Shown: one piece after another, positions 41,669-50,035 of the stretch | Position numbering within the stretch: position 1 is the first letter of the stretch | Layout of the letters: each line of letters opens with the position of its first letter | NCBI GenBank assembly: GCA_016180855.1 | Contig: JACPAL010000005.1 | Coordinates: 1 to 52,904 of the forward strand | Length of the DNA: 52,904 nt | Origin: Deltaproteobacteria bacterium | GTDB taxonomy: Bacteria > UBA10199 > JACPAL01 | Direction: 5' to 3' | Position numbers and translations under genes: made by a program | Notes under the pieces: generated by a model | Databases searched by the model: none | What the model was told of the DNA's origin: nothing | What the model saw: the letters and a program-made list of their open reading frames with translations, nothing else

Positions 41669-42895
41669 ATGAACAAAATAAAAAGGATGGGAAGCGTCGC
41701 GGCCTGGGGGATCCTGTTTTTTGGGTTACTCCATGTTAATGCAGCCTTTGAGTTTCAGAGCGCCGAGGCGCTCGCTCAATGGGCGAGGAAGTATAACGTA
41801 AATTGCCAGACCTGTCATACCGCCTTTCCGCGGTTGAATTACTTTGGTGAAAAGTTCAAGAGAAACGGTTATCAGATGCCAGGTTCCCGTGATGGGGATG
41901 AGACGAAACAGAACGTTGGGAATCTCTGGTATGACAAGCTCGGTCATTTCCTTGGGATTAGAACGAATGTCAATGCTATCCGTTATGAGGCGAATGCCCT
42001 CACCAACAATACCCGTCCCCGTCTGAGTGTTGGAAACCCCAACTGGATCCAGTTTTTTACGGGGGGCAGCATCTTTAAGGATGCCTCGGTTTTTGTGGAA
42101 ACCGAAATCTTGCCGACAGAGGCTGAGATCAACTGGTTTAGTCTCGGTTATCACAACCTGTTTGATTCCTCCCTTCTGAATGTCAGGGTTGGGAGAATCT
42201 CTCCGATGGAGAATCTGGGGCAATCCGGTCGACTCCGAATGATTCCGAATATCCGGATTGAGACTATTTCCGGGATCGCCAGCTCAGGTGGTGCTGCGGC
42301 TCCGGAGGATTCTGTTCCGCTCGCGAGTGCTCAGTCCTCCCTGGAGACTTATGGCTATCAAGGTCCATTCCTCTATTCGCTCGGCGTGACGAATGGTGCC
42401 CAGTTGACTGACGTTAACAAGTTCAAGAACTTCTTTGGGACCCTTCGTTGGGAGAAGGAGGATGGAGCATTGGCAGGAAGTAATATTGGCACTTGGGGTT
42501 ATCTTGGTTGGGACACAACCGCTGCCAACACTCAGAGCAACAGATTTTGGCGGACCGCCGGTTCGGCCAATCTTCGTTATGAGAAATGGGATGTCATTGG
42601 GCTCTTTATCTATGGGAAGGATGATAATTGGAATCTTTCGACCGGTTTGGATCAGACCTCCAAAGGGGCTTCAGGCCAGGTCGGTTATCTTTTGACCGAA
42701 CGATGGTTCCCTGCCCTCCAGTATGACTGGGTCGATGGGACCGATGGCTCCGATAATTTCAATCGGGTCAGTCCTGCGATTACCTTTATGCCTCGAGAGA
42801 ACATGAGGTTTGATCTGATCGGCCGGTTTGATCTTCGTGATACGGCCGGTGGTCGTCGTCATGAAGGGCAGATCAATATTCGGAGTATGTTTTAG
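41669..42895 (+). CDS. Cyc2-like fused monoheme cytochrome c / outer membrane porin
   Basis: 408 aa with signal peptide and strong ribosome site. Directly after the signal comes one haem c motif in the pattern ARKYNVNCQTCHTAFPRLN then YFGEKFKRNGY, as in Cyc2-type iron oxidases and relatives. The remaining ~350 residues read as an outer-membrane beta-barrel ending in Phe. In this architecture the haem sits in the barrel plug and transfers electrons across the outer membrane, classically from Fe(II). Whether this one oxidises iron is not shown. It is followed by a strong terminator. Confidence 0.85.
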   Translation: MNKIKRMGSVAAWGILFFGLLHVNAAFEFQSAEALAQWARKYNVNCQTCHTAFPRLNYFGEKFKRNGYQMPGSRDGDETKQNVGNLWYDKLGHFLGIRTNVNAIRYEANALTNNTRPRLSVGNPNWIQFFTGGSIFKDASVFVETEILPTEAEINWFSLGYHNLFDSSLLNVRVGRISPMENLGQSGRLRMIPNIRIETISGIASSGGAAAPEDSVPLASAQSSLETYGYQGPFLYSLGVTNGAQLTDVNKFKNFFGTLRWEKEDGALAGSNIGTWGYLGWDTTAANTQSNRFWRTAGSANLRYEKWDVIGLFIYGKDDNWNLSTGLDQTSKGASGQVGYLLTERWFPALQYDWVDGTDGSDNFNRVSPAITFMPRENMRFDLIGRFDLRDTAGGRRHEGQINIRSMF

Positions 42896-42927
42896 CTAGA
42901 GTCGGTGAGCATACTCCTCTCCTAGGT

Positions 42928-42961
42928 CCCACCATCGTGATTACGATGGTGGGGCTTTTTT
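42928..42961 (+). terminator. intrinsic terminator after the Cyc2-like gene
   Basis: CCCACCATCGT (42928-42938) and ACGATGGTGGG (42943-42953) form a perfect 11-bp stem with a 4-nt loop, followed by a six-T run at 42956-42961. Confidence 0.92.
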
Positions 42962-42967
42962 GTTTGT

Positions 42968-44593
42968 TCAAATTTCCTCCGCAAACCTTTTGAGCGTCCT
43001 GGTGATATCTCGCGGTTGAAGCAAGACCTCGATTAAGGAAAATTGGTCTGAGCGATACGCCTTCTGAACGGCTTCTTTAAATTCAGAAGCCGTTTTGACC
43101 CGAAAACCGTTTCCACCCCAGAGCCTGGCCATTTCGGCATAAGGCCAATTGACCAATTTATTATATTTTGCCTCGGGGAGGAAGGTCTCCAGCATCACCC
43201 AGCTTTGATTGTTGAGAACGATGATGATCGGGTTGATCCCGTAACGTCGGCAGTGAGAAATTTCAGGCCCGGTCATCTGAAAGGCGCCGTCTCCAACCAG
43301 GACGATCGGTCTCTCGCCTGTCCCGAGTTGAACCCCCAGGGCGGAAGGGACGGCGAATCCCATGGTGGCGTAGTAGGTAGAGGCCATGACGCGTTCCGAC
43401 TCGATTTCATAAGAGGCGAGCAGGGCGTCCCCCGTATCGGCGATGACAATCATCTGCTTTTCCGTCTTCAGGAAGTTGTTGAGGAGATCGACAACGTCCT
43501 GGATCTTGATTGGCGCACCGGGAGGGGGGGCGGTCGGCAGGGGAGATTTGTGATGAGGCAAAACGGTCCCCTTCTTTATTTTGCCCCGGTATTTTTCAAG
43601 GACCTGATCCAGGAGGTGACTCAAGGGAACCCGTTCATATTTGTGATGCCCGATCAGCAGTTCACCTCCGATACATTGAATAACCTTTTTAGGGCTGATC
43701 CCTCGCAGGCGGGCCGCCATGTTGGTGTCGGAAAAGAGGACACCGAGCATCAGGAGACAGTCGGAGCGCTCCACCGCCTCGCGAACCACCGGTTCACTGG
43801 CAAAGCCGAGATAAGTCCCAAGGTATTGGGGATGCTTCGGGGGGAAGGTCCCTCGCGCCAGGAACGAGGAGACAACGGGGCAGCCAATTTTTTCTGCAAG
43901 GGCAACTGTTTTTTCGGTCAACCCCCGTCGCTGGACCTCGATCCCTACCATGAGGCAGGGCTGTTCTGAATCCTGCAGGCGCGAGACGATCTCGAGAGAG
44001 GCCTCTTCAATGCCGGCCTCATCAACCGATGGAAGGCTCTTCTTCGGTCTCTTGGGATGGAGAATTGGTGCGTTGCAGAGGTCGCGTGGGACCTCCAAAT
44101 AAACAGGGCGCATGAAGTCAGTTGCTGCCTGAAGCGCCTCCTGAATCCTGGTGGCGGCGGTTTTGGGGTCGTCCAGAATTGCTGAATAGCAGGTGAGTTC
44201 CTCATAGATATTGAGTTGACCCGTGAGTGCCTTCACCTGGTGGTGCAGGAGGATCCCCTCTTTTACTTTTTCTTGACGGTAAGGCCCGCCGCTGATGACG
44301 ACCAAAGGGACCATTTCGGCATAAGCGCAGGCGACCTGATTGACCATGCTGAACGCCCCGACCCCATAAGTGACACAGGCAACCCCCAGGCATCGGCCGG
44401 CCCTGGCATGGGCCTGCGCGGCGAAGCCGATTCCGGCCTCCGTAGAGAGGGTAATCAGCTTAAGGTCGGAACGCTTCTCGATTTCATGACAGAAGGTGAG
44501 GACATAATCGCCAGGCAATGCGAAGATCGTCGAGACACCGTGGTCCACGAGGGAATCGAGAAGATAGGTGGCGAGTGTTAGAGGAGGGCTCAT
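42968..44593 (-). CDS. thiamine-diphosphate-dependent 2-oxoacid decarboxylase (PDC/IPDC-like)
   Basis: 541 aa from ATG 44593 (a TTG at 44605 with GGGGAG nearby is an alternative). Shows IFALPGDYVLTF, a HH pair (LLHHQVKALTGQ), a ThDP-activating Glu in STEAGIGFAAQAHAR and the cofactor motif VGDGAFQMTGPEI...LNNQSW. This fits pyruvate/indolepyruvate/branched-chain 2-oxoacid decarboxylases. The Glu sits in an unusual STEAG context rather than NELNA. Convergent with the Cyc2-like gene. Confidence 0.82.
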   Translation of the reverse strand: MSPPLTLATYLLDSLVDHGVSTIFALPGDYVLTFCHEIEKRSDLKLITLSTEAGIGFAAQAHARAGRCLGVACVTYGVGAFSMVNQVACAYAEMVPLVVISGGPYRQEKVKEGILLHHQVKALTGQLNIYEELTCYSAILDDPKTAATRIQEALQAATDFMRPVYLEVPRDLCNAPILHPKRPKKSLPSVDEAGIEEASLEIVSRLQDSEQPCLMVGIEVQRRGLTEKTVALAEKIGCPVVSSFLARGTFPPKHPQYLGTYLGFASEPVVREAVERSDCLLMLGVLFSDTNMAARLRGISPKKVIQCIGGELLIGHHKYERVPLSHLLDQVLEKYRGKIKKGTVLPHHKSPLPTAPPPGAPIKIQDVVDLLNNFLKTEKQMIVIADTGDALLASYEIESERVMASTYYATMGFAVPSALGVQLGTGERPIVLVGDGAFQMTGPEISHCRRYGINPIIIVLNNQSWVMLETFLPEAKYNKLVNWPYAEMARLWGGNGFRVKTASEFKEAVQKAYRSDQFSLIEVLLQPRDITRTLKRFAEEI

Positions 44594-44663
44594 TTTTCCG
44601 TGCAAAAAACTCCCCAAGTGATAAGGGGGGACGGCCAGGAGATCAACATGAATTTTAGAACAG

Positions 44664-44688
44664 AAAACCCCGCCGTCTTGCTGCGGGG
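44664..44688 (-). terminator. intrinsic terminator after the OmpA-family gene
   Basis: On the minus strand, CCCCGC and GCGGGG (plus-strand 44668-44673 and 44683-44688) form a stem with a 9-nt loop, then TTTTCTG, just beyond the stop of the OmpA-family gene. Confidence 0.8.
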
Positions 44689-44716
44689 AGCTTCATCCCG
44701 GAGGTGAGTGTAAAAA

Positions 44717-46162
44717 TTATGGGCTGATACTGCTCTCGTCCAGGACTTCCGGAGAAGGTTGTGGGGCTTGGGTTGGTGTCGGTTGAGGGGGCGTCGGAGG
44801 AGTCACTTCTTTTTCAAGAATTGTAAATGTCACTCGCCGGTTCTTTGCGCGACCGATCTCCGTATCATTTGTATCGATCGGTTCAGAGGAGCCGAAGCCC
44901 ATCGCTCGGAGCCGCTCCGGTGCGACTCCTTTATTAATGAGGTACTGTCGGACCGCCTCCGCCCTCTTCTGTGAGAGGGTCAGATTATAGACCTCATTCC
45001 CCTTGCTGTCGGTATGCCCTTCGATCTGGATCTTCTTGATCTGGGGATAATCTTTGAGGGTTTGTGCGACGGCATCCAGAATTTCATAAGAGACCTCCTG
45101 GATCTCACCCCTGTTCTTTTCAAAATGAACCCTCTTTTTAATCCCTATCTCCGTTGCTGTGATCGTCACAATTGATTCGTCTGCTGCTTGGGGCGGCGGC
45201 TCCGGAATTGGCTCGGCAACCGCCGGGGGAGGTGGTGGGGGGGCGGGGCGCAATTTTTTCTCGCTTGGAGCCGTGTAGGAGAGTGCCCCGAGGGCTCGAT
45301 AGCTTGGGGCTCCATAGCCATTGTTGAGTCCGGCCATCACTCCGAGAGAAAGATCAAGTCCTTCAACCCAGGGGAGGTGAAAGCGGAGGGCACCGCCTGC
45401 CTCGAAAGGGGTCTCCGTTGATCGTTGAAAAGGGTCCGAGGCGAGCAGCGAGGAGGAGATCTCTCCAATAACATCGACCTCAGGAATCGCCTTGATGGCA
45501 ACACCAAAGCCAAGAAGGATTTCATCATCCCGCCGCGTTGTCGTCCCCGGGAAGGCGAACGCCTTTCGTATCCGATAGCCGGCGTTAAGTGCGAGCTGGA
45601 CCTTTTCTGCGATCGTCGTGTCAACGACAAACCTTGCCCCTCCCGAGAAGCTGTTGTCACCGATAAAATGATTTCCATCTCCCGTTGGAAGAAAAAAGAA
45701 TGGGGAGAACGCGATCCCTAATGGAAACTGTTCTGCATCGAGGAGTCTCAGTTTTGTCTCCAGACGAACATCGCCAAGTCCCAGACCTTTATCACGCGTG
45801 ATGTTGGTGTTGTCGGCGGAGAGTCGATTAAGGCTGACAGCGTCGGCCCGTAACGCAATCGGCAGGTCGAGTCCTGTCTCAAGCCAGGGAAAGAGACCGA
45901 TCGCCCCATAGAGGTGACTCATGAGGAGTTCATCCACCATCGTTTGCGTTACCGTTCCAACGCGTCGTGTGAGGATCTTTGGCGAAAAGTCGAAGGAGAG
46001 GCCGAGATGATACTGCCAGGGATTTAGGAGAGATGAACCTGAAGTAGTCAGGTAGGGGCTGTTATCGGTTGCGGGATGGAAATTTTGAACCGATCCGCTT
46101 GTAATTCCCCAAGCGGGGCTAACCCAAAGTCCCATTAAAAAGAGGACGACGATTTTTTTCAT
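44717..46162 (-). CDS. outer membrane protein: beta-barrel plus C-terminal OmpA domain
   Basis: I choose ATG 46162 (MKKIVVLFLMGLWVSPAWG, a clean signal peptide). The 481-aa product has a barrel-like region to about residue 300, a Pro-rich linker (PAPPPPPPAVAEP), and an OmpA peptidoglycan-binding domain with VHFEKNRGEIQEVS, IQIEGHTDSKGNE, LSQKRAEAVRQYL and GRAKNRRVTF. It should anchor the outer membrane to the cell wall. Confidence 0.9.
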   Translation of the reverse strand: MKKIVVLFLMGLWVSPAWGITSGSVQNFHPATDNSPYLTTSGSSLLNPWQYHLGLSFDFSPKILTRRVGTVTQTMVDELLMSHLYGAIGLFPWLETGLDLPIALRADAVSLNRLSADNTNITRDKGLGLGDVRLETKLRLLDAEQFPLGIAFSPFFFLPTGDGNHFIGDNSFSGGARFVVDTTIAEKVQLALNAGYRIRKAFAFPGTTTRRDDEILLGFGVAIKAIPEVDVIGEISSSLLASDPFQRSTETPFEAGGALRFHLPWVEGLDLSLGVMAGLNNGYGAPSYRALGALSYTAPSEKKLRPAPPPPPPAVAEPIPEPPPQAADESIVTITATEIGIKKRVHFEKNRGEIQEVSYEILDAVAQTLKDYPQIKKIQIEGHTDSKGNEVYNLTLSQKRAEAVRQYLINKGVAPERLRAMGFGSSEPIDTNDTEIGRAKNRRVTFTILEKEVTPPTPPQPTPTQAPQPSPEVLDESSISP

Positions 46163-46218
46163 AAGGTCAGATCGTTGCATTCTTTCGTGTTTGACCGCGT
46201 TGTCAACTTTTTTTAAGA

Positions 46219-46443
46219 CAGCGATCCCCCCCTCACCTCTAAAGAAGTTATTTGAGACAACTCCCCTCTCCCGCTGTGGGGAGAGGGTTATTTAGCGAGG
46301 ATGAGGAGAAAGGTTCAGATACGAGGTGTGCAGCGATCCCCCCAATAAAAGGAAGGCTCCCCTGTGGCTACCTTCCGGTCTCCTCCAGGGGAGCTGCTTG
46401 GGGCATCCTGCCATTGGGTATCCGCATATCGCGGAATGGCAGG
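46219..46443. repeat. cluster of palindromic repeats in spacer
   Basis: This 280-bp spacer holds no plausible gene. CAGCGATCCCCCC occurs twice (46219-46231, 46331-46343). Hairpins: CCCTCTCCC / GGGAGAGGG (46264-46272, 46279-46287), GCTCCCCT / AGGGGAGC (46356-46363, 46387-46394), CCTGCCATT / AATGGCAGG (46407-46415, 46435-46443). The ATCCCCCC ends and the CCCTCTC stems match the elements inserted in folC and hemB. The last hairpin lies just beyond the stop of the minus-strand peptidase gene and may help terminate it. Confidence 0.7.
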
Positions 46444-46460
46444 GCTAGGGCCTCTTTAAT

Positions 46461-48068
46461 TTACCTTACCAGTCTGAGCATCGTACCGGTCAGGTTAGGT
46501 CCTCCGGTACCGATAATCCCCAGACTGGAAGGTGGATCCGAAACAATCAAAATTTGTGAGGAGGTCGCATTTAAATTGACGGCGATCGGGAACGAATCAA
46601 CCTCGGCCATGGCCGGTCCTTTTAAAATGGTTCCTCGACCATCCTCGGCGTCGCACCGCAGGCAAATTCCACTCCTATTTCCGGTGACGGAGTGTTTGAA
46701 CGGTGTTTGGTAATTGTACTTTGAATCACTGGTTAGCCCAAGCTCGCTTAATGCGAGCGTCAGAGACCATCGATTCAGGAGATCGGCAAACTCGCCATCC
46801 CCGAAGGAGGCCACGATATTCTCGGCGCCACTGGAATTTCCCTCCAGGAGATTCCGGAGAAAGGCCTCTCCCTTTGGTTGCTGTTCATAGAGGTATCGAA
46901 GGAAGAGATAGCCCGCTCCCCGTTCCGCGAGTGATGGGGAGGTGGTCGGAACAAGAGAGGTTGTGTTCGGTTTATCCAGAAAGAGTTTGACGCGGGAGTA
47001 GTTTTCAAGGCCATAGCCGCACAGGTCTTCCGCGAGGTGTGAGATCGCTTCATTGAGCCAAGGCTCCTCTGTTTTACCTTCTCCCAAGAGGGCATGACGA
47101 TTGAAACTGATCATGTGCTGGTATTCATGGCAGAGGACCCCCGGCAGAATATTTTGCGTGGCGAACTCTGCGGTGATCGGGACCCCGAATTCTCCCTTGG
47201 GATCGGGCACGAGCGTATAAAAGATCTCCTGTTCGTTGGAACAGGGATTGGAGGCGCTTTTTGAGTAAAGGTCACCCGGGAAGAAAAAGCCTGTGACAAT
47301 ACCACCTGAAGAGGCCATTCCGTTGGTGACCCCACTCATGAGGACGCTTATGTAGCCGTCGTTGTTTAAGTCGGATTCATTGCCGAAAAGGTCCCTCTCA
47401 AGGGGGATTGAATTCTGATCAAAATTTAGAGCCAGTTCTTCTATTTCGTCATCCTTGATGTTGTCAGAGGCCTCCTTGTCCACATAGACGAGGAGATTAG
47501 AGGTGATGGCACGCAATTCCCCCGTGACTATTTTGCATCTTGCAATGGAACTCATCGAGGAGAGGACATTGAACGATTTCTTGTCGCCGATAGACGGGCC
47601 TTTTGACAGGCCGGAAAGGAGCGAAGATTGCTGAATAATTCTTTCGTCGGAATCCGGGAGTGAGACCGCTATCTCTCCCAAAAATTGGTGAAACTCGGCC
47701 TCTTCGGGATCCTCGCTTGAAAAATAAGAAGAGCTCAAGGCCAAATGGTCGCTTGCGATGAGAGAAGAGGGGAGCGAGAGATCGGCCAGCTGGACGGTGT
47801 AGTTACCTGAGGTTGTATTCGAGGCCGAGACGACGAGGAGATAACTGTCGTCCGAGCCCCCTTCCTCCAGGCTTATCATTCCACGACCTGATGAAAAATT
47901 GATTTCGGTAATCTCCTCAAGTGACATCTCGCCCAGCTCGTTGGAGGCTGTTGTATCTGTCTGTGAAGTCGATGCGTACCCGCCAGCGGATCTCCTCTCA
48001 TTATCGCTGCACCCCGCGACCACCACTACCAACAGGAGGAACCCCCCTATACTGCACGCTCTCTGCAT
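46461..48068 (-). CDS. lipoprotein zinc metallopeptidase (M30/hyicolysin-like)
   Basis: 535 aa with signal peptide and lipobox (VVVAGC). The zinc site is LCHEYQHMISFNRHALLG (HEYQH at residues 314-318), followed by the likely third ligand and gluzincin segment EEPWLNEAISHLAEDLCGYG. This is the M30-like pattern. The N-terminal ~200 residues form a Ser-rich linker and an unassigned domain. It should act outside the cytoplasm, tethered to a membrane. Confidence 0.82.
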   Translation of the reverse strand: MQRACSIGGFLLLVVVVAGCSDNERRSAGGYASTSQTDTTASNELGEMSLEEITEINFSSGRGMISLEEGGSDDSYLLVVSASNTTSGNYTVQLADLSLPSSLIASDHLALSSSYFSSEDPEEAEFHQFLGEIAVSLPDSDERIIQQSSLLSGLSKGPSIGDKKSFNVLSSMSSIARCKIVTGELRAITSNLLVYVDKEASDNIKDDEIEELALNFDQNSIPLERDLFGNESDLNNDGYISVLMSGVTNGMASSGGIVTGFFFPGDLYSKSASNPCSNEQEIFYTLVPDPKGEFGVPITAEFATQNILPGVLCHEYQHMISFNRHALLGEGKTEEPWLNEAISHLAEDLCGYGLENYSRVKLFLDKPNTTSLVPTTSPSLAERGAGYLFLRYLYEQQPKGEAFLRNLLEGNSSGAENIVASFGDGEFADLLNRWSLTLALSELGLTSDSKYNYQTPFKHSVTGNRSGICLRCDAEDGRGTILKGPAMAEVDSFPIAVNLNATSSQILIVSDPPSSLGIIGTGGPNLTGTMLRLVR

Positions 48069-48119
48069 CTTCCCCTCGTTTCTTTGGGAAAGCCAACCCC
48101 GCCCTGTTGGTTATTAGGT

Positions 48120-48300
48120 GCAATAGACGTACCATTTTGATAATATAGTTAATAAAATTAAAAATATGTATTAGTATCAATATATTATATAATTATTAAC
48201 AAACAAAATTTAACTAAAAAAATAATTAAAATGGGTTAATTTAAACCCTTTTATCTCGATTCAGATATTATTTTATTTAAAAACAAACGGTTAGATGTGT
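48120..48300. other. strongly AT-rich spacer
   Basis: About 180 bp, far richer in A/T than the surroundings, with runs such as TTAATAAAATTAAAAATATG. It lies between the GGDEF gene and the start of the peptidase gene (both minus). No open frame of note. It may be a promoter/UP-element region or a nucleoid-protein binding tract. Confidence 0.4.
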
Positions 48301-48309
48301 TGGCTTTTG

Positions 48310-49278
48310 CTATGAAACGTGTAGTGACGAACCCTCTGGAGAGGCTATTGTCTCATTGAATAGGACGATTCCTCCACGTCCAGACCTCTTTGCCGTATAA
48401 AGTGCTGTATCGGCCTCCTCGAGGAGCTTGGTCGAGCTTTGCGTTGGGATTCTCGAATCGAGGGAGGAGATTCCGATACTTGCCCCTACAGGAAAAATTT
48501 TGTTTTGATGAAGGAGTGGATTCCTCTGAATTTCATTGAGGATTCTCCTGGCAATCCTAAAGGCCATTTTTGATTTGGTTTCAGGCAGTAGAATTGCAAA
48601 TTCGTCACCCCCATAGCGGGCGACGGTATCCAGGGAGCGGACCGATTTTAGAAGTAGATCACCAACCCTGACAAGCACCTGATCACCAACAGGGTGGCCA
48701 CAGGTATCATTAATCGGCTTGAAACCGTCGAGGTCGATCATGAGCAGAGATAATGGTCTTTGAAAACGGGCGGCCCTTAACGATTCCCTCTCCAGAATCT
48801 GTAAAAAATAGCCATGATTGAATAGCCCTGTTAGACTGTCTCGAGACGCTTGGTCCCTCAGATGAAGTTGCCATTTACGGTGGGCGGCGACCTCCTGGTC
48901 CTTCAGAAGAACTTCCGAGATCAGATCGAGTAGCGAGATCGACTCAAGCTCCTCTTTGAGAAGATAATCACGGGCCCCTAGCTTAAATGCCTCACGTGCC
49001 GTTCGAATTTCCTCGTGGCCGGTAACGAGTACAACAGGTGTATGAATTCCCCCTCGTTGCAGCTCTTTTAACAGATGGAGGGCGTTGATCGCCGGCGGAT
49101 GGTGATCGGAGAAGATCAGGTCGTAAAAATTTGTCTTGGCTGCCTGGAGTCCACCCTCGGTTTCATGAAAAAGCTCCGCCTTGATCGGGGCATCTGTATG
49201 GTACAGTTTCTCGCGGACAATAGAGAATCGGGATGGATCGCTATCGATCAAGAGGATTTGCAGTCTGTTTTTTTCCAC
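48310..49278 (-). CDS. response regulator with GGDEF (diguanylate cyclase) output
   Basis: 322 aa. N-terminal receiver with IDSD acidic pocket, phospho-Asp58 (FSDHHPP) and VLVTGHEE. The GGDEF domain has SRDSLTGLFNHGYF, LMIDLDGFKPINDTCGH and an intact RYGGDEFAILLPE, so it should make c-di-GMP. An inhibitory I-site RxxD (RSLD) sits five residues before GGDEF. Divergent from grpE. Confidence 0.93.
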   Translation of the reverse strand: MEKNRLQILLIDSDPSRFSIVREKLYHTDAPIKAELFHETEGGLQAAKTNFYDLIFSDHHPPAINALHLLKELQRGGIHTPVVLVTGHEEIRTAREAFKLGARDYLLKEELESISLLDLISEVLLKDQEVAAHRKWQLHLRDQASRDSLTGLFNHGYFLQILERESLRAARFQRPLSLLMIDLDGFKPINDTCGHPVGDQVLVRVGDLLLKSVRSLDTVARYGGDEFAILLPETKSKMAFRIARRILNEIQRNPLLHQNKIFPVGASIGISSLDSRIPTQSSTKLLEEADTALYTAKRSGRGGIVLFNETIASPEGSSLHVS

Positions 49279-49421
49279 GCGCCCTACCCCGCTTTGAAGT
49301 ATAGCGGGCGATGATTATTTTGACAACTATAATTGTTACTATTAAAAAAATAATGATAAGCAATAAAAAAATATCAAATTGATTGTTTTGTTGAGTCTTT
49401 TTTTACTCTGCCAACGGCTGC

Positions 49422-49450
49422 TTGACCTCCTCGGCGTGTATCACTAGATT
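49422..49450 (+). promoter_or_regulatory. sigma-70-type promoter of grpE
   Basis: TTGACC (49422-49427), 17-nt spacer and TAGATT (49445-49450). Transcription would start about 49457, only 3 nt before the grpE ATG, so the mRNA would be leaderless or nearly so. No CIRCE element or good sigma-32 promoter was seen. Confidence 0.5.
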
Positions 49451-49459
49451 CTATTCACT

Positions 49460-50035
49460 ATGTCCAAAATGTCTTTTAGAGGGAAAGAGGGTGGTGAGGC
49501 TTCACCCGTGAAGGAAGGTCCTGTTGATCCAACCAACCGGTCGGGGGCAACGGAGGGAAAAACTCAGGAGCTTGAACAAAAAGTGAAGGATCTCGATCAG
49601 GCGCTCCTTGAGATGAAGAACAGTTATCTTCGTGCAATGGCCGACTTGGACAATTACAAGAAAAGGGTCATTAAAGAGCGGGCGGAAATTATTCTCTCTA
49701 CCAGCGAACGTCTTCTAAGGGAGCTACTGGAGGTGAAAGATCATTTAGAGATGGCGGTACAACATTCCCACGGAGCGACGGATGTAAAACCTCTTCATGA
49801 AGGGATCCTCTTGACCTTAAAGCAGATGGATCAGTTTTTGGAAAAGGTCGGTGTCACTCCGATCAAATCACTCGGAGAACCGTTCAGCCCCGCTTTTCAT
49901 GAGGCATTGATGGAGGAGGAGAGCGTGGAGTTTCAACCCCGATCGGTCATTAAGGAATTTCAAAAAGGATATTTGTTTCAAGGCAAATTGCTGCGGGCGG
50001 CACGGGTCGTGATTGCCAAGGACAAAAAATTGTGA
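49460..50035 (+). CDS. grpE: GrpE nucleotide exchange factor
   Basis: 191 aa. An N-terminal charged tail, a long coiled coil (LEQKVKDLDQALLEMKNSYLRAMADLDNYKKR) and the C-terminal wing with GVTPIKSLGEPFSPAFHEALM and GYLFQGKLLRAARVVI identify GrpE, which recharges DnaK. No dnaK, dnaJ or hrcA lies beside it in the window. There is no ribosome site before the first ATG. It overlaps the next gene by 4 nt (GTGA). Confidence 0.94.
   Translation: MSKMSFRGKEGGEASPVKEGPVDPTNRSGATEGKTQELEQKVKDLDQALLEMKNSYLRAMADLDNYKKRVIKERAEIILSTSERLLRELLEVKDHLEMAVQHSHGATDVKPLHEGILLTLKQMDQFLEKVGVTPIKSLGEPFSPAFHEALMEEESVEFQPRSVIKEFQKGYLFQGKLLRAARVVIAKDKKL

Noticed and set aside
46252-46713. 153-aa plus-strand frame
   Set aside because: Consists of palindromic repeat DNA and the antisense of the M30-like gene.
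49279-49459. CIRCE or sigma-32 control of grpE
   Set aside because: No inverted TTAGCACTC-type repeat and no CCCCAT-type -10 was found.
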